Assembly (NCBI GenBank): GCA_003454665.1
Contig: DMKB01000257.1
Span: 1-5,415 of the forward strand
Source: Nitrospiraceae bacterium
GTDB taxonomy: Bacteria; Nitrospirota; UBA9217
Reading direction: 5' to 3'
DNA: 5,415 nt
Part shown: positions 1 to 5,224 of the stretch, piece after piece
How positions within the stretch are numbered: position 1 is the stretch's first letter
Layout: every line of letters starts with the position of its first letter
Translations under genes and position numbers: made by a program
The notes under the pieces: generated by a model
Database searches by the model: none
The model's input: only the letters and a program-made list of their open reading frames with translations
Told to the model about the DNA's origin: nothing

Positions 1-849
1 CCGGAGGGAAAGGGAAAATCTGCATGGATGGCCTATGGGTACATACTTGCTGCCGGCAAAGCGGACGTCATAGCATTGCATGACTGCGACATCCTGAGTT
101 ATTCACGGGACCTGCTGGCACGGCTTGTCTACCCCGTGGTGAATCCGAACCTCGGCTATGAGTTCTGCAAGGGATTCTACGCCAGGATCAGCAGCAAGAT
201 GCACGGACGAGTGACGCGACTTCTCGTGACGCCGCTGATTCGTTCGCTCCAGAAGATCCTGGGGCACCTGCCTCTCCTCGTATTTTTTGACAGCTTCCGC
301 TATCCCCTGGCAGGCGAGTTTTCGATGATAACTGACCTCGCCCGCGTGAACCGTATCCCGGCGGACTGGGGGCTGGAGGTCGGGGTGCTGGCCGAAGTCT
401 ACCGCAATACGGCGACACGTCGTGTTTGCCAGGTTGACCTTGTGGATAACTATGAACATAAGCATCAGGCCCTGTCTGCCGAAGATCCTGAAAAAGGGCT
501 CATGAAAATGGCGGTGGATATCTGCAAGTCCGTGTTGCGCACCCTTGCTTCGGAAGGAGTTATATTTTCCAACGGCCTGCTGCGCACCCTGATCGTGACC
601 TATCAGCGCACGGCTCAGGATATGCTCAAGCGCTATGAAGACGACTGTGCGATCAATGGCTTGTTTTTCGATCGCAACGAAGAGAGCGCGGCTGTTGACG
701 CTTTTACGGAAGCACTGAAACTGGCGGGCCAGACGATCATCGAATTTCCCCTCGGCCTGCCCCTCATCCCGAGTTGGAACAGGGTTGCGTCCGCTGTTCC
801 CGATCTGCTGGAGCGTCTGAAGACGGCAGTGCTGGAAGATAATAAGTAG
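1..849 (+). CDS. Glucosyl-3-phosphoglycerate synthase-like glycosyltransferase (5' truncated by window)
   Basis: The reading frame is open from base 1, giving PEGKGKSAWMAYGY before the first internal Met at 28, so the true start lies upstream of the window. 282 C-terminal residues are visible. GKGKSAW followed by ALHDCDIL (the DxD metal/nucleotide-sugar motif, about residues 28-30 of the visible part), then RYPLAGEFSM and GLEVGVLAEVYRN, match the GT-A glycosyltransferases of the GpgS/MpgS type (GT81-like). These transfer a sugar from a nucleotide donor to 3-phosphoglycerate, the first step toward glucosylglycerate-type compatible solutes. The C-terminal third is predicted helical and ends with a PSWNRV segment. 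No membrane anchor is seen, so a cytoplasmic enzyme is inferred. It could instead be a related family-2 transferase with another acceptor: the family is fairly secure, the exact substrate is not. No strong terminator follows; the next gene starts 118 bases on behind its own -10 box. Confidence 0.75.
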   Translation, partial: PEGKGKSAWMAYGYILAAGKADVIALHDCDILSYSRDLLARLVYPVVNPNLGYEFCKGFYARISSKMHGRVTRLLVTPLIRSLQKILGHLPLLVFFDSFRYPLAGEFSMITDLARVNRIPADWGLEVGVLAEVYRNTATRRVCQVDLVDNYEHKHQALSAEDPEKGLMKMAVDICKSVLRTLASEGVIFSNGLLRTLIVTYQRTAQDMLKRYEDDCAINGLFFDRNEESAAVDAFTEALKLAGQTIIEFPLGLPLIPSWNRVASAVPDLLERLKTAVLEDNK

Positions 850-913
850 CTCCTTCGGTGTTTTTTGCCGGCCATCGGGTTTTTTGTTCCCTGCGCCCGA
901 TAAAAAAGCAAGC

Positions 914-919
914 TATAAT
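914..919 (+). promoter_or_regulatory. Candidate -10 box for the Lys-rich helical protein gene
   Basis: A perfect TATAAT lies 48 bases before the ATG at 968, in the gap after the glycosyltransferase stop codon. No good -35 box is seen at 16-18 bp spacing: the base run there is CTGCGC, and TTGTTC at 884-889 is 24 bp away. The promoter is therefore supported by the -10 alone and may be activator-dependent or fortuitous. Confidence 0.4.
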
Positions 920-967
920 GGTAACGAGAGCAAGGCATGCCAACAACAGGAATGCAAGGAGGAGATC

Positions 968-1399
968 ATGGCGACGACAAAGAAAGCGGCCAAAAAGCCC
1001 GCTGAAAAAGTACGGTCTGAATTAGCCAAGAGAACAGAGGACCTTCTCAAAACAGGCAGGGAAAAGTTCGAGCAGATCGACTTTGATCCGATCTGGAAGA
1101 GGGTAAAGACCGGTCTGGAGAGCGCGGTGAAGTCTCTGGGAACGGGGACGGAAAAAGCCACGGAAAAAACCGTTGCTATGGCGAAGCGCGCCGGTGTTGA
1201 GTACCAGATATACGAACAGAATCATAAGCTCAGAAAACTTTTGGCCGAGCTGGGGGGCAAGGTGTATGATCTCGTCCGCCGAAACCCGCAGGCCTTGAGT
1301 CCTGATGACCCCGAGATCATTGATATGGTCGCCAAGATCACCGATATGGAGAAAAAAATCTCGGTTCTCGAAGAAAAATCAAAGGCCCATACGCAGTAG
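968..1399 (+). CDS. Small Lys-rich, helical/coiled-coil protein of unknown function
   Basis: This 143-residue protein is not a family I can name. I chose the ATG at 968 because AGGAGG (957-962) lies 5 bases before it; the frame is open upstream to 884 without another good ribosome binding site. The N-terminus (MATTKKAAKKPAEK) is an Ala/Lys/Pro tail like those of histone H1-like or nucleic-acid-binding bacterial proteins. The rest is predicted almost wholly helical: an amphipathic stretch at residues 15-60, then EYQIYEQNHKLRKLLAELGGKV at about 78-99, which resembles small proteins with a KLxKxxxELGxKxY pattern, and a short C-terminal coiled coil (about 115-140). There is no signal peptide or membrane segment, so it is likely cytoplasmic. 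DNA or RNA binding through the basic tail is a guess. It may share a transcript with the membrane protein gene 118 bases downstream. Confidence 0.75.
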   Translation: MATTKKAAKKPAEKVRSELAKRTEDLLKTGREKFEQIDFDPIWKRVKTGLESAVKSLGTGTEKATEKTVAMAKRAGVEYQIYEQNHKLRKLLAELGGKVYDLVRRNPQALSPDDPEIIDMVAKITDMEKKISVLEEKSKAHTQ

Positions 1400-1403
1400 A
1401 GCG

Positions 1404-1437
1404 TCCCGGAGGTGAGGCCATCGTGCTGCGTCCGGGA
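1404..1437 (+). repeat. Inverted repeat after the Lys-rich protein gene
   Basis: TCCCGGA (1404-1410) pairs with TCCGGGA (1431-1437) around a 20-base loop, starting 5 bases after the stop codon at 1399. No T-run follows, so it is not a standard intrinsic terminator. It could mark the 3' end or stabilise the upstream message. Confidence 0.35.
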
Positions 1438-1517
1438 GCATGGGCCGGAACGGGGGCTTGATGCGCCGTCATTCGCCCCGCCCACCCGCGGCATTGAAGA
1501 CGTGAAGGGAGCTCTGT

Positions 1518-2216
1518 ATGGACACCTTTTTTCGGAGAGTCGTCGTTGAACCACTGAAAAGTCTGCTCGATAAACTACTCGACTTTCTCCCTAATTTTTT
1601 CACCTTTATCCTGATATTTGTTTCAGGCGTTATCGTGGGATTGATCCTGCGGTCCGTTTTGCTGCGATTTTTCCGGATCATCGGCCTCGACGCCTTTTCT
1701 GAACGCTCGGGGCTTATCGCGGCGCTGCAGAAAGGGGGGATCCGCGAGCCCCTATCACTTGTCCTGGCAAAATTGATCAGCTGGCTCGTGATCGCAGGGT
1801 TCAGCATTTTCGCCCTGAACGCCCTGAAGCTCCCGGCCGTCGAGCAGGTGCTCGAGAGTTTTATCCTTTACTTGCCGAATATCTTTGTCGGGACGATCAT
1901 CTTTTTATTCGGGTATTTGCTGAGCAACTTCCTGAGCCGTGCGGTTCTGATAGCGGGGGTGAACGCCGGAATCCGGATAGCGGGCGTTATCGCGAAGCTC
2001 GTCAGGCTCACGGTTTTTGTCCTTGCCGTCACCATGGCGCTGGAGCAACTCGGGATCGGGCGGGGTACGATCGTCATCGCCTTTGCCATCATCCTGGGAG
2101 GCGTTGTCCTCGCCCTGGCAATCGCCTTTGGGCTCGGGGGGCGGGACATCGCCCAGGAGTATCTTGAGCGGAAATTAAAGGGCGAGGAAGACAAGGATGA
2201 AATCAGTCATCTTTAA
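1518..2216 (+). CDS. Conserved TM-helix repeat membrane protein, MscS-related
   Basis: This 232-residue integral membrane protein has about five hydrophobic segments: roughly 23-48, 80-103, 117-139, 160-176 and 183-206. The ATG at 1518 follows AAGGGAG (1505-1511) by 6 bases. Two internal repeats can be seen, each opening with a LPN(F/I)F motif at the start of a membrane helix (about 24-28 and 119-123), as in the 'conserved TM helix' family (PF05552-type). The last helix runs LGIGRGTIVIAFAIILGG and continues to AIAFGLGGRD. This resembles the Gly/Ala-rich pore helix of small-conductance mechanosensitive channels (consensus close to AxGLGxQD), but the protein stops soon after, in a charged tail, and lacks the MscS beta and alpha/beta C-terminal domains. 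A channel-like or channel-scaffold role in the inner membrane is inferred; conductance cannot be claimed from sequence. Confidence 0.8.
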   Translation: MDTFFRRVVVEPLKSLLDKLLDFLPNFFTFILIFVSGVIVGLILRSVLLRFFRIIGLDAFSERSGLIAALQKGGIREPLSLVLAKLISWLVIAGFSIFALNALKLPAVEQVLESFILYLPNIFVGTIIFLFGYLLSNFLSRAVLIAGVNAGIRIAGVIAKLVRLTVFVLAVTMALEQLGIGRGTIVIAFAIILGGVVLALAIAFGLGGRDIAQEYLERKLKGEEDKDEISHL

Positions 2217-2236
2217 GCACGCTGAAAACAGCGTGC
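2217..2236 (+). other. Perfect 8-bp hairpin directly after the TM-helix gene
   Basis: GCACGCTG (2217-2224), loop AAAA, CAGCGTGC (2229-2236). The stem begins on the base after the TAA stop codon. The tetraloop and GC-rich stem look like a terminator, but the downstream bases (ACTGCAAAACGC) have no T-run. It may be a Rho-dependent or 3'-end-protecting structure, or a weak attenuator before the micropeptide gene. Confidence 0.5.
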
Positions 2237-2330
2237 ACTGCAAAACGCAAATTGAAAAATGCAAACTGTAAACGAACAAGCACTATGCATTTTGAAATTT
2301 TCACTTTACCATCTGCACTGATGCTTCACA
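2237..2330. repeat. AT-rich spacer with degenerate TGCAAA/TTGAAA motifs
   Basis: No open frame of note. The sequence is built from variants of short words: tgcaaaacgcaaattg, gaaaaatgcaaactg, then atgcattttgaaattttcac, the last being a rough inverted copy of the earlier ones. It reads like the decayed TGCAAATTGAAAA-type intergenic repeats seen in some Nitrospirota and deltaproteobacterial genomes (recalled, not searched). No convincing promoter for the downstream micropeptide was found here. Confidence 0.4.
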
Positions 2331-2336
2331 TCGGAC

Positions 2337-2346
2337 AGGAGGTGAT
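2337..2346 (+). promoter_or_regulatory. Near-ideal ribosome binding site of the micropeptide gene
   Basis: AGGAGGTGAT matches the anti-Shine-Dalgarno complement over ten bases. Counted from the end of GGAGG (2342), it lies 9 bases before the ATG at 2352. The closer ATG at 2345 overlaps the site and its frame reaches a stop after six codons, so 2352 is the better start. Confidence 0.75.
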
Positions 2347-2351
2347 GGTTG

Positions 2352-2438
2352 ATGGCCTGCGGTAAGAGCAGTAAAGCAAAATGCGGAACAGGAGCAAAAA
2401 AGACAGCCAAGAAAAAAACGGCAAAGAAGAAAAAATAA
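2352..2438 (+). CDS. 28-residue Lys-rich two-cysteine micropeptide
   Basis: This very small gene is supported by its flanks: a ten-base ribosome binding site in front and a strong hairpin terminator starting 8 bases behind the TAA. The peptide begins MACGKSSKAKCG, with cysteines at residues 3 and 11, and ends in a basic tail, TAKKKTAKKKK. Twelve of 28 residues are Lys and there are no acidic residues, so it is strongly cationic. The tail resembles the Ala/Lys repeats of histone H1-like proteins and the N-terminus of the protein at 968-1399. Nucleic-acid or acidic-surface binding is plausible, and the two cysteines could bind metal or form a disulfide; neither is shown. Short Lys-rich frames can arise from A-rich DNA by chance, so translation is likely rather than certain. 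No family is recognised. Confidence 0.6.
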   Translation: MACGKSSKAKCGTGAKKTAKKKTAKKKK

Positions 2439-2445
2439 CGCCGCG

Positions 2446-2474
2446 GCCGGCGGGCGGGTGCCCGCCGGCTCTTT
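2446..2474 (+). terminator. Intrinsic terminator between convergent genes
   Basis: GCCGGCGGGC (2446-2455), loop GGGT, GCCCGCCGGC (2460-2469): a perfect 10-bp GC stem followed by TCTTT. It lies 8 bases after the micropeptide stop codon. Its T-run overlaps the stop codon of the convergent DUF1844 gene, so the stem also lies just past that gene's 3' end. In that direction TTATTTTTTC follows, but about 10 bases beyond the stem, so termination there may be weaker. Confidence 0.8.
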
Positions 2475-2928
2475 ACTGCTTCGGCTCCATCATCTTGACA
2501 TACTGCATTCGGAGCCCGTACAGGGCCTGTTCAAGAAGGGTCTGTTCCTGCTCATTCAAATTACCCGCTGTTTTTTCCTTCAGCATTCCCAGAATGTCGA
2601 TCATCTGCTTTGCCGCCGGAAGGTTCTGGTGCGCTTCTTTCGTTTCCGGATTCGGTATGACGCCGAGACTCATTTGGGCCGTCGTGGCCAGGGAAAGAAT
2701 GAACGACGTAAAATCCACTTCCGGGAACTGCCCTGGCGCTTCGTCGTGTTCCCCGGCAACGGAAGGCTTCTCCTGTTCCACTTCCGCGTTATCGGTGATT
2801 TTCTCCTTGTTTTCCGCTGGCGCTTCTTTTTCCACCACGGAATCTTTTTCCCCTTCCGCGGGGCCTTCTGCTGACGATGTTCTGCGGTCCGTGACGGTGA
2901 ATGGCTGCTCTTTCTCTTCTTCTTCCAT
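2473..2928 (-). CDS. DUF1844 family protein with acidic N-terminal extension
   Basis: This 151-residue protein reads on the minus strand. The ATG (2926-2928) is preceded by GAGGAGG (complement of 2939-2945) with a 10-base gap. Residues 1-65 are low-complexity, rich in Glu, Ala and Lys, and probably disordered. The conserved DUF1844 domain follows: FPEVDFTSFILSLATTAQMSLG, then an NPET element, NLPAAKQMIDILGMLKEKTAGNL, and a final helix ending LEQALYGLRMQYVKM. The domain is known from deltaproteobacteria, Nitrospirota, Acidobacteria and relatives, and its biochemical role is not established. It is predicted cytoplasmic and helical. It has its own promoter, divergent from the chelatase gene, and appears to be monocistronic. 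Confidence 0.85.
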   Translation of the reverse strand: MEEEEKEQPFTVTDRRTSSAEGPAEGEKDSVVEKEAPAENKEKITDNAEVEQEKPSVAGEHDEAPGQFPEVDFTSFILSLATTAQMSLGVIPNPETKEAHQNLPAAKQMIDILGMLKEKTAGNLNEQEQTLLEQALYGLRMQYVKMMEPKQ

Positions 2929-2977
2929 TGGTGTGCAACCTCCTCAATGGTTTCAGGATTCAGATCCGGCTGTTTGC

Positions 2978-3007
2978 ATTATCTGCATTTTTGGACGCTC
3001 CTGTCAA
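2978..3007 (-). promoter_or_regulatory. Sigma70-type promoter of the DUF1844 gene
   Basis: Read on the minus strand: TTGACA (complement of 3002-3007), an 18-bp spacer, then GATAAT (complement of 2978-2983). Transcription should start near 2971, giving a leader of about 43 bases before the ATG at 2928. Confidence 0.7.
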
Positions 3008-3014
3008 TAATAAA

Positions 3015-3043
3015 TTGACTTTTCCCGCTCGCTGTGATAAGAA
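3015..3043 (+). promoter_or_regulatory. Weak candidate promoter of the CbiX gene
   Basis: TTGACT (3015-3020), a 17-bp spacer, then TAAGAA (3038-3043); an alternative -10, GATAAG, sits at 3036-3041 with 15-bp spacing. The -35 is good and the -10 poor. It lies back to back with the DUF1844 promoter, the two -35 boxes being 7 bp apart. Confidence 0.4.
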
Positions 3044-3159
3044 AAATCCGGTATGCATCGGGCGGCGAAAGCATTCGTTGTTGCGGCGTTTCAGGGATCA
3101 TGCCGGACGTTGCACTGTCCGGGGCAGGATCGACTGGGTGGTCGAGTATCGGGAGGTCC

Positions 3160-3531
3160 GTGAAAACAGCAGTCATTCTCCTACGTCATGGGAGCAAAGA
3201 AGGCGGGCAGGAGGACCCGGCAAGCCGGCTTCCCGGGGACGTGCAAAAGCGCGGGGTCCATGAAATCGTGGTGCCTGCGTTCCTCCAGTTCGGAGAGCCG
3301 GACCTTGCCGGCGCCATTGAGCATTGTGTGCATCACCATGCGGAGCGGATCATCATCGTGCCCCTCTTTATGCAGCAGGGAGCGCATGTGGCGAGGGACA
3401 TACCCGCTATTATCGAGGGCGCACGCAGGAGCCATCCCGGCGTCGATATCAGCGTAACGGATGTTGTCGGCACCCATCCGCTGATGGTCGATATCGTGCT
3501 CGACCTGGTTGCAAAAACGGTTAAGAGATAA
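3160..3531 (+). CDS. Short CbiX-type sirohydrochlorin chelatase
   Basis: This 123-residue product belongs to the single-domain CbiX (CbiXS-like) chelatases, which insert Co or Fe into sirohydrochlorin in cobalamin or siroheme synthesis. The core begins KTAVILLRHGSK, containing the HGS motif with its metal-binding His. It continues through VVPAFLQFGEPDL, RIIIVPLFMQQGAHVARDIP (the second conserved His, in GxHVxxDIP) and VGTHPLMVDIVLDLV. The length fits the short form of about 120-130 residues, which works as a homodimer. I chose the GTG at 3160 because KTAVILL is where the family's first strand starts; GGGAGG (3151-3156) precedes it but only 3 bases away. In-frame alternatives are ATG 3100 (143 residues) and GTG 3034 (165 residues); their extra N-termini look non-conserved. 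No other tetrapyrrole gene is nearby, so Co versus Fe cannot be decided. Confidence 0.85.
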   Translation: MKTAVILLRHGSKEGGQEDPASRLPGDVQKRGVHEIVVPAFLQFGEPDLAGAIEHCVHHHAERIIIVPLFMQQGAHVARDIPAIIEGARRSHPGVDISVTDVVGTHPLMVDIVLDLVAKTVKR

Positions 3532-3842
3532 CCGCGAAATGCAGTAGCCAGGAAACAGAGTACAGACAACAGATGACAGACGTGAGACAGCAGACAGAAA
3601 GCAGTAGTCAGCACTCAGTAGTCAGTATACGGTAAATAGGCATCGGGAATCGGCACTCAGCTATCTGGCATCGGGAATCTGGCATCCGGCATCAGAGAAC
3701 AAACTTCATCCTGTCTAAATTCTTTGGCCTTTCTTTGCGCTCCAAGTGGCCGTATCTTTTTCTGGGCCATTCGCGTCTTCGCGGTTCCAAAGGTTTTGAT
3801 TTTGTTTTCTCGATCTGAGGCAGTGCCTCTAAAGGATTTCAT
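3532..3842. repeat. Non-coding spacer made of degenerate short repeats
   Basis: This 311-base stretch holds no credible gene. The first part (about 3542-3630) is rich in ACAG/CAGA words and carries CAGTAGCCAG (3542-3551) and CAGTAGTCAG twice (3602-3611, 3616-3625). The second part has GGCATCGGGAATC at 3639-3651 and 3667-3679 and the variant GGCATCCGGCATC at 3681-3693. The third part (about 3705-3790) reads, on the minus strand, like eroded 'ccgcgaagacgcgaa' and 'gcgcaaagaaaggcc' and 'gacaggatgaa' words. These phrases recur between genes in several Nitrospirota and deltaproteobacterial genomes, as I recall them. No clear tyrS promoter or T-box leader was found. A small hairpin, GAGGC-AGT-GCCTC (3817-3829), sits just before the tyrS ribosome binding site. 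Confidence 0.6.
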
Positions 3843-5057
3843 ATGATTTCGGCAAAAGAACAACTGGACATCATAAAGCGCGGCGCAGAGGAGATCATCG
3901 TCGAGGAAGATCTCTTCAAGAGGCTGGATCGGTCCGTCGCTTCCGGGAAGCCGCTCCGCGTCAAGGCAGGCTTCGACCCCACGGCGCCGGATATTCATCT
4001 CGGCCACACCGTGCTCCTGAACAAGATGCGCCAGTTTCAGGATCTCGGCCACGAGATTATCTTCCTCATCGGAGATTTTACGGGTATTATCGGTGATCCA
4101 ACGGGAAAATCGGAGACCCGGAAGCACCTGACGAAGGAAGAGGTTGCCGAAAACGCACAGACCTATCAATCTCAGCTCAGCAGGCTTCTCGACCCTGCCA
4201 AAACGAGGATTGTCTTCAACAGCTCATGGATGTCCGGCATGAGCGCAGAAGATATGGTCCAGCTTGCAGCGCGGTATACCGTTGCGCGCATGCTCGAGCG
4301 GGAAGATTTCAAGAAGCGGTACCAATCCGAGCTGCCAATCAGTATCCATGAATTTCTTTATCCTCTCATCCAGGGATATGACTCCGTCGTTTTGAAGGCC
4401 GACGTTGAGCTGGGAGGGACCGACCAGCGGTTCAACCTGCTCGTGGGCAGAGACCTCCAGAAGGAGTACAGTCAGGAGCCGCAGTCGCTCGTGCTGATGC
4501 CGCTCCTCGAAGGCCTGGACGGCGTGAACAAAATGAGCAAGAGCCTGGGGAACTATATTGGTATTACCGAGCCGGCGGGCGAGATCTTCGGCAAGGTCAT
4601 GTCGATCAGCGATGATCTGATGCTCAGATATTACGAACTGCTCAGTTCCGTTTCGCTCGATGAGTTTCAACAGGTCAAGGCGGGGATCAAGGACGGCTCG
4701 TTCCATCCCATGGAGGTTAAAAAGCGGCTGGCAGCGGAGATGGTAGAGCGCTTTCACTCCAAACAGAAAGCGCAGCGGGCCCGGGAAGACTTCGAAAAAG
4801 TGTTCAGCAGCAAGCGACTCCCCGAAGACATGCCGCTGGTTTCCATTGCCTGGGAGGGAGAGCGGATGAAGCTTGTCAGGGTCATCGCGCTTGCCGGTGC
4901 GGCCAAGAGCAACTCGGAAGCACGCAGGCTGATCCAGCAGGGCGCGGTCGAGGTAGACCAGAAGCCTGTTAAGGACGTCGACGCCGAACTCCCTGCTCGT
5001 GGAGAGTATACCCTGCGGGTCGGAAAGAAGCGCTTCCTGCGGATTGCCCCGAAATAA
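3843..5057 (+). CDS. tyrS: Tyrosyl-tRNA synthetase, KMSKS (TyrZ-like) type
   Basis: This complete 404-residue class I aminoacyl-tRNA synthetase charges tRNA-Tyr with tyrosine in the cytoplasm. The HIGH-type motif is HLGH (residues 52-55) within FDPTAPDIHLGH. QGYD (177-180) and GGTDQ (191-195) line the tyrosine site, and KMSKS (230-234) completes the ATP site. The C-terminal S4-like RNA-binding domain spans about 342-402 and contains SNSEARRLIQQGAVEV. The KMSKS loop, rather than KFGKS/KFGKT, and the length place it in HAMAP-style type 2. The ATG at 3843 follows AAAGGA (3831-3836) by 6 bases. All key motifs are intact. It stands alone on the plus strand after the repeat-filled spacer, and its 3' end is 335 bases from the 16S gene, so read-through into or from the rRNA promoters is possible. 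Confidence 0.97.
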   Translation: MISAKEQLDIIKRGAEEIIVEEDLFKRLDRSVASGKPLRVKAGFDPTAPDIHLGHTVLLNKMRQFQDLGHEIIFLIGDFTGIIGDPTGKSETRKHLTKEEVAENAQTYQSQLSRLLDPAKTRIVFNSSWMSGMSAEDMVQLAARYTVARMLEREDFKKRYQSELPISIHEFLYPLIQGYDSVVLKADVELGGTDQRFNLLVGRDLQKEYSQEPQSLVLMPLLEGLDGVNKMSKSLGNYIGITEPAGEIFGKVMSISDDLMLRYYELLSSVSLDEFQQVKAGIKDGSFHPMEVKKRLAAEMVERFHSKQKAQRAREDFEKVFSSKRLPEDMPLVSIAWEGERMKLVRVIALAGAAKSNSEARRLIQQGAVEVDQKPVKDVDAELPARGEYTLRVGKKRFLRIAPK

Positions 5058-5060
5058 GTA

Positions 5061-5122
5061 TATGAGGGCTTTTGCGCTGTTCATCTCCTGTTCCGTTGGT
5101 GCTTGCAAGCCCACCTCTCATA
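5061..5122 (+). repeat. Interrupted inverted repeat after tyrS
   Basis: TATGAG (5061-5066) pairs with CTCATA (5117-5122), and GGCTT (5067-5071) with AAGCC (5107-5111), leaving about 5 bases bulged on the right arm and a 35-base loop. Within the loop edge, GCTTGCAAGC (5101-5110) is itself a palindrome. It begins 3 bases after the tyrS stop codon and probably forms the 3' end of that message, but there is no T-run, so it is not a standard intrinsic terminator. Confidence 0.35.
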
Positions 5123-5145
5123 AATCAGGTTGAACTAAAAAAAGC

Positions 5146-5174
5146 TTGACAGGGCCATGCGCTTGTGTTAGATT
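5146..5174 (+). promoter_or_regulatory. rRNA operon promoter P1
   Basis: TTGACA (5146-5151), a 17-bp spacer, then TAGATT (5169-5174), with TG at 5166-5167 giving an extended -10. An A-rich run, CTAAAAAAAGC, lies just upstream where an UP element would sit. Transcription should start near 5181, about 210 bases before mature 16S. Confidence 0.7.
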
Positions 5175-5179
5175 CCCGC

Positions 5180-5215
5180 TTCTGCACGGTAGACACCGCT
5201 TTACGATCTGCAGAA
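5180..5215 (+). repeat. Stem-loop at the P1 transcription start
   Basis: TTCTGCA (5180-5186) pairs with TGCAGAA (5209-5215), and CGGT (5187-5190) with ACCG (5195-5198) around an AGAC loop; ten bases (5199-5208) are bulged on the right arm. It would form at the very 5' end of the P1 transcript, between P1 and P2. Confidence 0.45.
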
Positions 5216-5224
5216 ATTAAAGTA

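Noticed and set aside
861..907. Possible terminator after the glycosyltransferase (T-runs, ATCGGG 874-879 with CCCGAT 896-901)
   Set aside because: The stem is 6 bp with a 16-base loop and the T-run lies inside the loop; the local CCG/CGG stem before TTTTTT is only 3 bp.
884..967. Upstream extension of the Lys-rich protein frame to 884
   Set aside because: It would include the TATAAT and lacks a ribosome binding site, while AGGAGG sits correctly before the ATG at 968.
2381..3010. Plus-strand open frame of 209 codons
   Set aside because: Antisense to the DUF1844 gene and runs through the terminator and the divergent promoter; Ser/Cys-rich shadow composition.
3186..3260. Possible compensated frameshift in CbiX after the HGS motif, where the sequence looks atypical
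   Set aside because: The distance from HGS to the next conserved strand is normal and neither other frame gives a better family match.
3541..3700. Possible CRISPR-like or tandem array from repeated CAGTAGTCAG and GGCATCGGGAATC
   Set aside because: Units are short, imperfect and irregularly spaced with no constant spacer length and no cas genes.
3700..3842. T-box or other tRNA-sensing leader before tyrS
   Set aside because: No T-box consensus (TGGNACCGCG-like), specifier stem or terminator was found; only a 5-bp hairpin precedes the RBS.
3657..4169. Minus-strand open frame of 170 codons spanning the repeat spacer and the tyrS start
   Set aside because: Half is antisense to tyrS and half is degenerate repeat; no domain or convincing start.
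4224..5114. Long minus-strand open frame of 296 codons
   Set aside because: It lies antisense to tyrS, whose motifs are intact; no recognisable domain and it arises from codon bias of the sense gene.
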